From Winogradskyella pacifica (GTDB lineage: Bacteria > Bacteroidota > Bacteroidia > Flavobacteriales > Flavobacteriaceae), in contig NZ_JABFDI010000011.1 in the NCBI RefSeq assembly GCF_013403915.1, forward strand, positions 1 to 64,000: 64,000 nt of DNA. Reading direction: 5' to 3'. The number at the start of each line of letters is the position of its first letter. Positions within the stretch are counted from its first letter, which is position 1. This document shows positions 43,422 through 52,961 of this stretch, in pieces. The position numbers were made by a program, and so were the translations under genes. The notes beneath the pieces are model-generated. The model saw only the letters and a program-made list of their open reading frames with translations. It had not been told where the DNA came from and ran no database searches.

Positions 43422-44738
43422 GTGCAAAACGATTTTCAAATACATATCCATAAGAATCTTCCATTTTTAAAAGAAGGCAAGTTTATAATTGCTATTTCCG
43501 GTGGAATAGATAGCGTTGTATTGGCGCATTTATGTAAGCGTCTTAATCTTAATTTTTCGCTAGCCCATTGTAATTTCAACTTAAGAGCAGCGGAAAGCAA
43601 TAAGGATGAAGATTTTGTCCTAGAATTAGCAGAAGAATTAGATGTCGAAATTTTTATTCAGAATTTTGATACGGAAGCCTATGCGAAAGCGCATAAACGG
43701 TCTATACAAATGGCTGCGCGCGAATTGCGTTACGATTGGTTTAAAGAATTAGCAGAACAGTTAAAATTCGACTATATCTTAACAGCGCATCATGCTGATG
43801 ATAACTTGGAAACCTTTCTTATCAATTTCACAAGAGGAACCGGATTAAACGGTTTAACCGGAATCCCGATGATTAATGATAATGTTGTAAGACCCTTGTT
43901 ACCGTTTTCAAGAGCGCAAATTGAAGCCTTTGTAAATCAGGAAAGCATTTTGTGGCGGGAAGATGCGAGTAATGCTTCAAGAAAATACTTGCGGAATAAA
44001 TTACGTCACGAAGTTGTTCCGATTTTAAAGGAAATCAATCCACAATTACTAGATAGCTTTCAAAACACCATTTCTAATCTTAATGATACAGTAGGTCTCA
44101 TAGAAGATAACCTCAATAACTTTGCAGAAAGCGCTATTGTGAGTAATGATGCTTACGGAATAACTTATAAAATTTCAGAATTCAAAAAACTTAATAATCC
44201 TAAAGCCTATTTGTTTGAATTGTTTAAGGACTATGGTTTTACAGAATGGAATGATATCGTCGATTTATTAGACACGCAATCTGGTAAGTTGGTAAAATCG
44301 AATTCTCATCGTTTAATAAAGCATCGCGAGTTTTTAATCCTAACAGATTTAGGGGATTTAGAACGAAACGAAGAATCTCTATTAATCAATGACGCTGTTG
44401 AAGACATAGAAACACTAATAGGTAAGCTTTCTTTTGATACTGTTGAAGGCCTTTTTGAGGTTTCAAAAAACACAATTTTCGTTGATAAAGACCTCTTAAA
44501 ATTTCCATTAGAATTCAGACTTTGGAAAGAAGGGGATGTGTTTCAACCCTCAGGAATGACCGGTAAAAAGAAGCTGAGTAAATACCTTAAAGATGAAAAA
44601 CAGTCTTTGGTTGAAAAAGAAAATACATGGTTATTAACGTCCGATAATAAGGTCGTTTGGGTTGTCGGTAAACGTGCTGACGAACGATTTAAAGTGACAA
44701 ACAACACAAAAAACAGACTTAAAGTTGAGATTCAATAA
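43422..44738 (+). CDS. tilS: tRNA(Ile)-lysidine synthetase
   Basis: 438 aa with a GTG start at 43422, the only standard start in this frame (a stop lies two codons upstream). The N-type ATP pyrophosphatase P-loop is SGGIDS (26-31), followed by HCNFNLR, AHHADDNLETFLINFTRGTGL and the RPLL segment of the catalytic domain. The C-terminal TilS domain (FRLWKEGDVFQP, GMTGKKKLSKYLKDEK, VVWVVGKRADERFKVT) is intact. It converts C34 of tRNA-Ile(CAU) to lysidine so that it reads AUA. Essential in most bacteria. Confidence 0.95.
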   Translation: MQNDFQIHIHKNLPFLKEGKFIIAISGGIDSVVLAHLCKRLNLNFSLAHCNFNLRAAESNKDEDFVLELAEELDVEIFIQNFDTEAYAKAHKRSIQMAARELRYDWFKELAEQLKFDYILTAHHADDNLETFLINFTRGTGLNGLTGIPMINDNVVRPLLPFSRAQIEAFVNQESILWREDASNASRKYLRNKLRHEVVPILKEINPQLLDSFQNTISNLNDTVGLIEDNLNNFAESAIVSNDAYGITYKISEFKKLNNPKAYLFELFKDYGFTEWNDIVDLLDTQSGKLVKSNSHRLIKHREFLILTDLGDLERNEESLLINDAVEDIETLIGKLSFDTVEGLFEVSKNTIFVDKDLLKFPLEFRLWKEGDVFQPSGMTGKKKLSKYLKDEKQSLVEKENTWLLTSDNKVVWVVGKRADERFKVTNNTKNRLKVEIQ

Positions 44739-44744
44739 ATTGAT

Positions 44745-44767
44745 GTAAATAATTTACAATTAATTGT
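44745..44767. promoter_or_regulatory. Two overlapping perfect palindromes upstream of ade
   Basis: GTAAATAATTTAC (44745-44757) and ACAATTAATTGT (44756-44767) share two bases. They lie about 60 nt before the ade start and could be an operator, although AT-rich palindromes arise easily by chance. Confidence 0.35.
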
Positions 44768-44826
44768 TTAAGAGTATTGTGTTTTTGAATTTTAAGTGAT
44801 TATTATAATAAAATAAAACAGACAAT

Positions 44827-46449
44827 TTGATATTAAAAGGAAACATCGTAGATATTCAAAATCGAAACATCTACAAAGGGGAAGTGACTATTAAAAATGG
44901 TAAAATTGAATCTATCGTAGAAAAGGATTGTGAAGAAAATCATTTCATTTTACCCGGTTTTGTAGATGCACATATTCATATCGAAAGCTCAATGTTGGTG
45001 CCAAGTGAGTTTGCAAAGATTGCTGTAAATCACGGTACTGTTTCTACCGTTTCCGACCCGCATGAAATTGCCAATGTACTTGGAGTAAAAGGTGTCGAAT
45101 TTATGATTGAAAACGGAAAGAAAACCCCTTTTAAATTCAATTTCGGAGCACCTTCTTGTGTTCCCGCGACGAGTTTTGAATCGGCAGGAGCAGTGATTGA
45201 TTCTGATGCTATTAAAACCTTAATGGCGAATCCTGATATTAAGTATTTGGCTGAAATGATGAATTATCCCGGAGTCATTTATGATAATGCTGAAGTGCTT
45301 AAGAAAATCGAATGGGCAAAACATTACAATAAACCAGTTGATGGCCATGCGCCAGGATTACGAGGTGACGATTTAACTAAATATATTTCAGCAGGGATTT
45401 CTACAGATCATGAATGTTTCACCTATGATGAAGGTTTAGAAAAGCTTCAAAAAGGAATGAAAGTTATTATCCGTGAGGGTAGTGCCGCTAAAAACTTTAA
45501 TGCACTTATCGATTTACTAGACGAGCATTACGAAAACATGATGTTTTGTAGTGATGATAAGCATCCTGACGATTTACTATTAGGACATATAAACGAAGTT
45601 TGTGCAAGAGCTGTTGCTAAAGGTAATGATGTCTTTAAAGTATTGCAGTCAGCTTGTGTGAATCCTGTAAAGCACTATAATTTAGATGTAGGATTGTTGA
45701 ATGTTGGTGATGATGCCGATTGTATTGTTGTCGACGATTTAAAAGATTTTAAAACGCTTCAAACGTATATTAACGGTGAATTGGTTTATGATAATGGAGT
45801 GTCAAACATAAAACATGTTGATTTTCAGAATTTAAACAATTTCAAAACGGATAAAATGGAAGTTTCAGATTTTAGATTCGAATCAAATTCAAAACAAATT
45901 AGAGTTATTGAATGTTTGGATGGAGAGTTAGTAACCAATGAAATTATTGAAGATTCAACGATTGAGGATGGTAATCTAGTATCAAATTCCGAAACTGATA
46001 TTTTAAAAATGGTTGTTGTAAATCGTTATCAAAACGATACACCAGCTATAGCATTTATTAAAAATTATGGACTAAAAGAAGGTGCAATTGCGAGTTCTGT
46101 TGGTCATGACTCTCATAATATCATTGCTGTTGGTGTTTCAGATGAGGCTATTTGTAAAGCTGTGAACTTGTTAATAGAAAATGAAGGTGGTATTTGTGCA
46201 GTTTCAGATTCAGAACAAAAAGTAGTAGCACTTCCTGTGGCAGGGATTATGAGTGATAAAAGTGCTGACGTTATAGGAAAGCAATATTCCGAATTAGATA
46301 AAATGGCGAAGCAAATAGGAAGCAAGCTTCATGCACCCTATATGAGTTTGTCGTTTATGGCCTTATTGGTGATTCCAGCATTGAAATTAAGTGATAAAGG
46401 ACTTTTTGATGGAGGAAAGTTCGAGTTTACTTCGGTTGAAGTCGCTTAA
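44827..46449 (+). CDS. ade: Adenine deaminase
   Basis: 540 aa with a TTG start at 44827. It is an amidohydrolase: [15 protein letters not shown] supplies metal ligands His49 and His51, followed by [13 protein letters not shown], the GHAPGL segment, and the [11 protein letters not shown] and [17 protein letters not shown] metal and substrate regions. The C-terminal ade-specific domain ([30 protein letters not shown]) is present. It deaminates adenine to hypoxanthine in purine salvage. Length is slightly short of the B. subtilis enzyme (~577 aa) but no domain is missing. Confidence 0.94.
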   Translation: MILKGNIVDIQNRNIYKGEVTIKNGKIESIVEKDCEENHFILPGFVDAHIHIESSMLVPSEFAKIAVNHGTVSTVSDPHEIANVLGVKGVEFMIENGKKTPFKFNFGAPSCVPATSFESAGAVIDSDAIKTLMANPDIKYLAEMMNYPGVIYDNAEVLKKIEWAKHYNKPVDGHAPGLRGDDLTKYISAGISTDHECFTYDEGLEKLQKGMKVIIREGSAAKNFNALIDLLDEHYENMMFCSDDKHPDDLLLGHINEVCARAVAKGNDVFKVLQSACVNPVKHYNLDVGLLNVGDDADCIVVDDLKDFKTLQTYINGELVYDNGVSNIKHVDFQNLNNFKTDKMEVSDFRFESNSKQIRVIECLDGELVTNEIIEDSTIEDGNLVSNSETDILKMVVVNRYQNDTPAIAFIKNYGLKEGAIASSVGHDSHNIIAVGVSDEAICKAVNLLIENEGGICAVSDSEQKVVALPVAGIMSDKSADVIGKQYSELDKMAKQIGSKLHAPYMSLSFMALLVIPALKLSDKGLFDGGKFEFTSVEVA

Positions 46450-46462
46450 AACCTAATTCTAT

Positions 46463-46489
46463 CCTGCGAGGTTTTAAAAACCTTGTAGG
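46463..46489 (+). repeat. Palindromic hairpin downstream of ade
   Basis: CCTGCGAGGTTTT pairs with AAAACCTTGTAGG (with G-U pairs). It begins 14 nt after the ade stop and shares the TTTTAAAAACCT centre with the hairpin at 34338. There is no long T run, so termination is uncertain. Confidence 0.65.
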
Positions 46490-46537
46490 TATAAAATTTT
46501 AACTGCTTATCTTTAAACTTTTCAAAATTTAACGACA

Positions 46538-48427
46538 ATGATATTCCAAAGAATTACGCTTTTCCTATTAATTTTTATAACACTTTCAAGTTGCAAGCCT
46601 GCAGAAACATCTTCTGTTAAAGAGATTTCGGAAGTTGCCGTTGAGACGATTTATAATCCGCAAGACCATTACACAAAGAAAGAAGTGGTGATAGCGATGC
46701 GTGATGGAATTAAGTTGCATACTACTATTTATTCGCCAAAAGACACATCCAAAATGTATCCGATGCTAATGATGCGTACGCCTTACAGCTGCAAACCTTA
46801 CGGTGAAGATGAATTCAAATCTAAAATAGGGCCGAACAAATACCTTATGGAAGAAGGTAATATTATGGTATACCAAGATGTGCGTGGACGTTGGAATAGT
46901 GAAGGGGTTTATGATAATATGCGTGCTTATATTCCTAATAAAACAGGGGTTCAAACTGATGAAGCAAGTGATACTTATGATACTATTGAATGGTTGGTAA
47001 ATAATGTTGAAAACAATAATGGTAATGTTGGAACTTACGGCATTTCATATCCTGGTTTTTATGCCACCTATTCTTTATTGGATTCTCATCCAGCTTTAAA
47101 AGCCGTGTCTCCACAAGCTTGTATTGGTGATTTCTTTTTTGATGATTTTATTCATAATGGTGCGTTTTTATTGAGTTATTGGAGAGCAACTGCTTTATTT
47201 GGAGCTATGAAACAAGAGCCAACAACTGAAGCTTGGTATGCATTTCCAGATATGGAAACAGAAGATCAACATCAGTTTTTCTTAGACCACATGCCATTAA
47301 GTAAACTGAATAAATTCTACGACAGCACTAATGTGTTTATGGAGCAAATAAAAACACATGTTACTTATGATGAGTTTTGGAAGAGTAGAGGGATTATTCA
47401 ACATTTAAAAGATATCAAGCCTGCGACGATGATTGTTGGTGGTTTGTTTGATGCTGAAGATTTATATGGGCCTTTTAATACGTATAAAGGCATTGAAGAA
47501 AATAGCGATAATTATAATACTGTTGTTTTTGGACCTTGGAGTCATGGAGATTGGGCTAGAAATAGCGAAAGACAAGTTGTTGGGAATATTCATTTTGGAG
47601 ATAGCATATCAGATCATTTTCAGAAAAATATTGAAACCAAATTTTTTAATCATTTCCTAAAAGGAGAGGCAAATGGACAAACTAATTTGCCTGAAGCACA
47701 ATTCTTTAATACAGGAACAAAAAAATGGCAGTCTTTTGACGTTTGGCCACCAGAAAATGCAACGAAGGAAAGTTATTACATGCAGCCTTATGAGCGTTTA
47801 ACAGAACAACCTAATAAAATGTATGGAGCGTCAGAATTTATAAGTGATCCTAAAAAACCTGTACCATACACGGAAGATATAAAAGTGGGTTTCACACCAA
47901 GAAAATTCATGACAGACGATCAGCGTTTCGCCTCAAGACGACCAGATGTATTAACTTTTGAAACTGAAATCTTGGAAGATGACGTTACACTTGCTGGAGA
48001 TATTCTAACAAAGTTATATGTGTCAACAACAGGAACAGCAGCAGACTGGATTGTAAAAGTGATTGATGTGTTTCCTGCAGATACTGAAAACACAGACGAT
48101 GTTCAAGATCATTTAAAGCTAAGTAATTATCATATGATGGTACGTAGTGAAGTCTTAAGAGGGCGTTTTAGAAATAGTATGTATGAGCCAGAACCGTTTG
48201 TACCTAACGAAAAAACAAAAGTGAATTTAAAGTTGCAAGATGTGTTTCATACCTTTAAAAAAGGACATAAGATTCAGGTGCAAGTTCAGAGTACGTTCTT
48301 TCCTTACATAGATGCGAATCCACAGACGTATGTCGATAACATATTTGAAGCTAAGGCATCTGATTTTAAAGTACAAACTCATAAAGTGTATAATGACTCT
48401 GCAATTGAATTTACAGTTTTAAAATAA
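46538..48427 (+). CDS. CocE/NonD family hydrolase, lipoprotein
   Basis: 629 aa with a lipoprotein signal (LFLLIFITLSSC, Cys19). An alpha/beta hydrolase of the X-Pro dipeptidyl-peptidase (S15)/CocE class: MRDGIKLHTTIYSPKD, YQDVRGRWNSEG, nucleophile Ser170 in GTYGISYPGFY, GGLFDAEDLYGP with the likely catalytic Asp, and FGPWSHGDWAR with the catalytic His. The C-terminal jelly-roll domain (FETEILEDDVTLAGDI, then RGRFRNSM) completes the fold. Relatives are alpha-amino-acid ester hydrolases, cocaine esterases and glutaryl-7-ACA acylases. Likely outer-membrane anchored and acting on peptides or esters. Confidence 0.93.
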   Translation: MIFQRITLFLLIFITLSSCKPAETSSVKEISEVAVETIYNPQDHYTKKEVVIAMRDGIKLHTTIYSPKDTSKMYPMLMMRTPYSCKPYGEDEFKSKIGPNKYLMEEGNIMVYQDVRGRWNSEGVYDNMRAYIPNKTGVQTDEASDTYDTIEWLVNNVENNNGNVGTYGISYPGFYATYSLLDSHPALKAVSPQACIGDFFFDDFIHNGAFLLSYWRATALFGAMKQEPTTEAWYAFPDMETEDQHQFFLDHMPLSKLNKFYDSTNVFMEQIKTHVTYDEFWKSRGIIQHLKDIKPATMIVGGLFDAEDLYGPFNTYKGIEENSDNYNTVVFGPWSHGDWARNSERQVVGNIHFGDSISDHFQKNIETKFFNHFLKGEANGQTNLPEAQFFNTGTKKWQSFDVWPPENATKESYYMQPYERLTEQPNKMYGASEFISDPKKPVPYTEDIKVGFTPRKFMTDDQRFASRRPDVLTFETEILEDDVTLAGDILTKLYVSTTGTAADWIVKVIDVFPADTENTDDVQDHLKLSNYHMMVRSEVLRGRFRNSMYEPEPFVPNEKTKVNLKLQDVFHTFKKGHKIQVQVQSTFFPYIDANPQTYVDNIFEAKASDFKVQTHKVYNDSAIEFTVLK

Positions 48428-48433
48428 TGTGAA

Positions 48434-48458
48434 GATGTCACCTTGAGCGCAGTCGAAA
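48434..48458 (+). repeat. Dispersed ~24-nt element, copy 3
   Basis: Begins ATGTCACCTTGAGCGCAG and continues TCGAAAG, 7 nt after the stop codon, the same distance as the copy at 32501. Confidence 0.8.
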
Positions 48459-48481
48459 GGTCGTTATAAAATAAAAAATTA

Positions 48482-49441
48482 ATGCCAATATTAGAATCAA
48501 CCTACAAACCACCATTCTGGGCTAAGAAAAGCTTTGTATCTACTGTTTTTTCTGGACTAGCTCGAAAAGTTGAAGGTGTAGAGCAAACTAGAGAACGTAT
48601 AACACTTCCAGATACCGACTTCTTAGATTTAGATTGGAGCTACGCGAAACAAAAATCTAATAAGATCATTATTCTCTTACATGGGTTAGAAGGTAATGCG
48701 CAACGACCATATATTACAGGAACAGCAAAACACTTTAACAACAATGGCATCGATGCTGTTGCTGTCAATTTTAGAGGTTGTGGTGGAGAACCTAATCTCT
48801 TGTTTCGTAGTTATCATTCTGGTGCAACTGAGGATTTAGATGCTACGGTAAAACATGTATTGTCAAAAGGAGTTTATGATGAAATCTATATTAAAGGCAT
48901 AAGCTTAGGTGCTAATATGGTTTTGAAATATGTGGGTGAAGGAAGGGAACTTCCAACGGAACTAAAGTCGGTTATTGCAGTGTCTACACCTTGTGATTTA
49001 AAAGGCTCTTGCGGAGAATTATTGAGTTTAAAAAATAAACATTACGCGATTCGATTCTTAGCGCATTTAAAAGATAAATTGAAACCAAAATTAGAGCAAT
49101 TCCCTAATAATATATCAGTTGCAGATTTTGATTCAATTAAAACTTTAATAGATTTTGACGATGTCTATACGTCAAAAGCGCATGGTTTTAAGGACGCTTT
49201 TGATTATTATGAGAAAGCCAGTTGCTTGCAATTCTTGCCAAATATAAAAGTACCGTCTTTAATAATTAATGCACTTAATGATTCCTTTTTATCTGCTGAA
49301 TGTTATCCCGTAAAAGAAGCGAAACAGAATTCTAATGTCTTTTTAGAAATGCCAAAATATGGAGGGCATGTCGGATTTATTCAAAAAGGAAAGGCTTATT
49401 ATAATGAGCAGCGTGCTTTAGAATTTGTCAGCCAAACCTAG
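48482..49441 (+). CDS. YheT-like alpha/beta hydrolase (UPF0017/AB-hydrolase family)
   Basis: 319 aa, soluble. Oxyanion LLHGLEGN, AVNFRGCGGEPN, nucleophile Ser141 in KGISLGANMVLKY, an Asp in INALNDSFLSAEC and the catalytic His in PKYGGHVGFIQKG complete the triad order. The FRSYHSGATEDL stretch is characteristic of the YheT/EMB8/ABHD1-3 group, whose bacterial members are thought to be carboxylesterases or lipases; the natural substrate is not known. It has a short spacer after the CocE-type gene, with a dispersed repeat in between. Confidence 0.92.
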   Translation: MPILESTYKPPFWAKKSFVSTVFSGLARKVEGVEQTRERITLPDTDFLDLDWSYAKQKSNKIIILLHGLEGNAQRPYITGTAKHFNNNGIDAVAVNFRGCGGEPNLLFRSYHSGATEDLDATVKHVLSKGVYDEIYIKGISLGANMVLKYVGEGRELPTELKSVIAVSTPCDLKGSCGELLSLKNKHYAIRFLAHLKDKLKPKLEQFPNNISVADFDSIKTLIDFDDVYTSKAHGFKDAFDYYEKASCLQFLPNIKVPSLIINALNDSFLSAECYPVKEAKQNSNVFLEMPKYGGHVGFIQKGKAYYNEQRALEFVSQT

Positions 49442-49480
49442 TTTACTAATATTTTCCTATTTTCGCCCAAAATCCCTACT

Positions 49481-52400
49481 ATGAAACAACTAACTACAAT
49501 TCTATTATGTGTGCTTTTTGCACAAACCGCCTTCAGTCAGATAATCGATTTCCCTGATGCTAATTTCAAGGCTAAATTGGTAAGTCAGAACCAGCCAACT
49601 ATAGACACTAACAACGATGATGAAATCTCGGTATCTGAAGCAGCTGCTGTAACTGGAAGATTAAAAATACGTGGTTATGGCGGAAGTACAGGACGAATTT
49701 CTGACCTTACAGGGATTGAGTTCTTTATAAATGCTACAATATTAGAAGCTGAGGATAATGAGTTAACCACAGTGGATTTAAGTAACAATGTGGCTTTGGT
49801 GAATATTAATTTAAATAGTAATAATTTAACTGCGGTTGATTTTTCTAATAATCCAGCATTAGAGGTTATTGATGTAGGTAGTAATAATCTAGCTAGCTTA
49901 GATGTATCGAGCAATGTAAATCTTAGAATATTGAGCTGTACAAATATGCAGATGACTGCTCTGAATGTTAACAATTGTACGCAACTTGAAGAGTTAAACT
50001 GCGCTATCAATCAATTTACAACTTTAGATTTAAGTTCTAATACAGCTTTAAAAACAATAGTTGCGCATTCACTTTCTCAACTTACCAGTTTAGACCTTTC
50101 TAATAATGTATTGTTAGAAACTATAGATTGCGGAAGTGGTGGTTTTTCTATCTTAGATGTTTCCAATAATATAGCATTAACGGAATTGCGATGTTCTTAT
50201 GGCTTGGTATCAAACCTTGTCTTTGGTTCTAATAATACAGCACTTACATATTTGGAATGTCAGCAATCACCAATATCAACGATTGACACGTCATTGCTTT
50301 CTGGCTTAAAAGATTTAATACTTAATGATAATCAATTTACGACAATTGATGTTTCTCAAAATTCAAATTTAGAAATTTTAGAGCTAGATGATAATCAGCT
50401 AACCACTATAGATATTGAAAGTAATCAGCAATTAAACACATTAAAAGTTGAAGCCAACCAATTGCAGACCGCTTATTTAAGGAATGGAAATAATAATCTT
50501 CTTACGACCTTGAGGCTTCATTACAACCCTGAATTGTACTGCGTTTTTGTAGATAATGCCAATATAAACTATGGTAACTGGTACAGAGGTGGTGCGGTGA
50601 CTTTAGTGGAAACGGAAGCAGAATGTGCTGCAGCATCAGAGGTAACGTTAATACCAGATCTAAAATTTGAAATAGAATTAATTAGTCAAGGTTATGATAC
50701 AAGTCCTTCAAATGGAGAAATTCCGACTTCAAAAATAAACACCATTACGGAATTGAATATTCAAAGCTCTAATATTACGGACTTAACAGGTATTGCCGAT
50801 TTTGCGGTCTTAGAAATACTGAGTTGCGCTTATAATAATATTGACCTTATTGATGTTTCAAGTGTTTCGACTTTAAAGCGTTTAAATGCAAATTATGCTG
50901 GTGCAGAACAAGTTATTTTGGGTGATAACCCAAATCTAACATCAGTTAGTTTAACAAGTAATAATTTGGTCTCATTAGATGTTTCTGGTTTGCCAGCATT
51001 AACAGGGATAGGGCTTGGAAATAATGATTTAACAGCGTTAGATGTTACTAATAATTTAGCGTTATCTGCATTAACGGTTTATGGTAATCCTCTTACGGTA
51101 TTAGATTTAAGAAATATTAATATTAGAACTTTAAACTGTACTAATACACTAATAGAACATTTAGATTTAAGTAATAGTACCAATATGAATATATTTTCTA
51201 TCGGTAATAACCCGAACTTAACTTACGTAAATTTTAAGAGTGGAGGAAATGATAATATTGATCAGATCTATTCAACAACATTTCCAGGGCTTCCTAATTT
51301 AGAAACTATATGTGTAGATGATGTTGGTAATTTATTAGCATTGAGAATTCAGGCACTTACAGACCAAGACATAACTCTTACAGAAGATTGTTTAAATCAA
51401 GTTACAGGAACATTGCAATACGACATTGATAATGATGGTTGTGACGCAGCAGATTTTAAAATTAAAAATCTAATGATACAGTCTCAGAGTGTTGTAGATA
51501 CTACGGCAACATTTACAAGTGTTGAAGGTGGGTACGTTAATTATGTATCGTCTAATACGTATGTCACATCGTTAGAATCTAGTCTTCCTGATTATTTTAC
51601 CGTTGTACCTCAATCGCAAACTACGGTCTTTACAGATTTTAATAATACAGAGTTGATAGATTTTTGTATTCAAGCCAATGAGATTGTAGATGATCTAAAT
51701 GTGATGTTGTTACCTGTTAATCCTGCAAGACCAGGTTTTGATGCCACGTACGAATTAATCTTTAGTAACATCGGAACAACGCAATTAGATGGTTCAGTAG
51801 CCATAACTTTTGATGACACCATGCTTAGTTTATTATCGGCTAATGAAGCGATTGCGTCGCAAACAACAAACAGTGTAACGTTTGATTTTACAGATTTAAC
51901 ACCTTTTGAATCAAGAACAATTAAGTTGGAGTTTAATGTCTTTACGCCACCTACTGTAAATAGTGATGACGTGTTGGTATTTACATCTGAAATTCTTCCT
52001 GTAAATTCAGATATCACGCCAGAAGATAATAGTTATACTTTAGAACAAATTGTGGTGAATTCGTATGATCCTAATGACAAACGTGTGTTACAAGGTTCAA
52101 CTATTTTTGAAGAAGAAAAAGGGAATTACTTAGATTATATTATTCGTTTTCAAAATACAGGAACAGCAAGTGCAATCAATGTAAGAATTGAAGATGTCTT
52201 AGACGCTAAACTCGATTGGAAAACATTACAGCCTTTGGCTTCTAGTCACGATTACACGGTTGAAGTTACAAATGAAAATAAGGTAGCGTTTATTTACGAT
52301 AACATTAATTTATTGGCACAATCTGATGATGAAGAGCTGTCGCAAGGCTACATTGCGTTTAGAATAAAGCCAAAAAATGATGTCGTTGTTGGTGATATTA

Positions 52401-52732
52401 TTGGAGGCGAAGCTGCTATTTATTTTGATTTTAATGCGCCAATTATAACTAATGCGGTAAGTACTGAAATTGTAGCACCTTTAAGTGTTAGTCAATTTCA
52501 TAAGCAATTGGTGAAGTTGTTTCCTAATCCTGCACAAAATGTTTTAGAGGTTGTGTCGAATCATATTATTGATCAATTAACAATAGTTGATATTAATGGT
52601 AGAATCCTAAAAGCAGTTGAATTGTCTAATCTAGAATACAACGTAAATGTTTCAAGTTTAACCAAGGGCGTTTACTTTTTAGAAATTAAATCTGGTACAG
52701 ATAAAACGGTTAGAAGATTTATTAAAAGCTAG
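49481..52732 (+). CDS. Secreted leucine-rich-repeat protein with T9SS type A sorting domain
   Basis: 1083 aa. Signal peptide 1-19 (LCVLFAQTAFSQ). An EF-hand/dockerin-like loop DTNNDDEISVSEA (about 42-54) precedes a first LRR block (about 60-380, repeats of the L-x-x-LDVS-N type) and a second, shorter LRR block (about 390-640). A Cys-Asp-containing module (YDIDNDGCDAADF) leads to two beta-sandwich stretches, including SYDPNDKRVLQGS and NYLDYIIRFQNTGTASAINV (a DUF11/DUF7619-like repeat domain). The C-terminus KLFPNPAQNVLEVVS ... KGVYFLEIKSGTDKTVRRFIKS is a T9SS type A sorting signal, so it is exported across the outer membrane and attached to the surface or released. Likely an adhesin or binding protein. 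Confidence 0.9.
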   Translation: MKQLTTILLCVLFAQTAFSQIIDFPDANFKAKLVSQNQPTIDTNNDDEISVSEAAAVTGRLKIRGYGGSTGRISDLTGIEFFINATILEAEDNELTTVDLSNNVALVNINLNSNNLTAVDFSNNPALEVIDVGSNNLASLDVSSNVNLRILSCTNMQMTALNVNNCTQLEELNCAINQFTTLDLSSNTALKTIVAHSLSQLTSLDLSNNVLLETIDCGSGGFSILDVSNNIALTELRCSYGLVSNLVFGSNNTALTYLECQQSPISTIDTSLLSGLKDLILNDNQFTTIDVSQNSNLEILELDDNQLTTIDIESNQQLNTLKVEANQLQTAYLRNGNNNLLTTLRLHYNPELYCVFVDNANINYGNWYRGGAVTLVETEAECAAASEVTLIPDLKFEIELISQGYDTSPSNGEIPTSKINTITELNIQSSNITDLTGIADFAVLEILSCAYNNIDLIDVSSVSTLKRLNANYAGAEQVILGDNPNLTSVSLTSNNLVSLDVSGLPALTGIGLGNNDLTALDVTNNLALSALTVYGNPLTVLDLRNINIRTLNCTNTLIEHLDLSNSTNMNIFSIGNNPNLTYVNFKSGGNDNIDQIYSTTFPGLPNLETICVDDVGNLLALRIQALTDQDITLTEDCLNQVTGTLQYDIDNDGCDAADFKIKNLMIQSQSVVDTTATFTSVEGGYVNYVSSNTYVTSLESSLPDYFTVVPQSQTTVFTDFNNTELIDFCIQANEIVDDLNVMLLPVNPARPGFDATYELIFSNIGTTQLDGSVAITFDDTMLSLLSANEAIASQTTNSVTFDFTDLTPFESRTIKLEFNVFTPPTVNSDDVLVFTSEILPVNSDITPEDNSYTLEQIVVNSYDPNDKRVLQGSTIFEEEKGNYLDYIIRFQNTGTASAINVRIEDVLDAKLDWKTLQPLASSHDYTVEVTNENKVAFIYDNINLLAQSDDEELSQGYIAFRIKPKNDVVVGDIIGGEAAIYFDFNAPIITNAVSTEIVAPLSVSQFHKQLVKLFPNPAQNVLEVVSNHIIDQLTIVDINGRILKAVELSNLEYNVNVSSLTKGVYFLEIKSGTDKTVRRFIKS

Positions 52733-52753
52733 ATTCTCTAATGTTTTATAATT

Positions 52754-52790
52754 AAAACCTTTCAAAATAACACTTTGAAAGGTTTTTTTG
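52754..52790 (+). terminator. Terminator after the first LRR/T9SS gene
   Basis: AAAACCTTTCAAA (52754-52766) pairs with TTTGAAAGGTTTT, followed by more T. It is nearly the same hairpin as the terminator after the second LRR/T9SS gene. Confidence 0.88.
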
Positions 52791-52961
52791 TTTTATATTT
52801 TAGCATTTATTTAACATTATTCCAAGCCTAACAATTTTGAACAATTGTTTTGTAGCATTAATTAATACTTATGTGTAAAGCGCATTATCAAATATTACAA
52901 ACTTAACGATCTTGTAATAGTCTTTAAACGAATTGAATATACCCTTTTTAAACCAGCCCTA

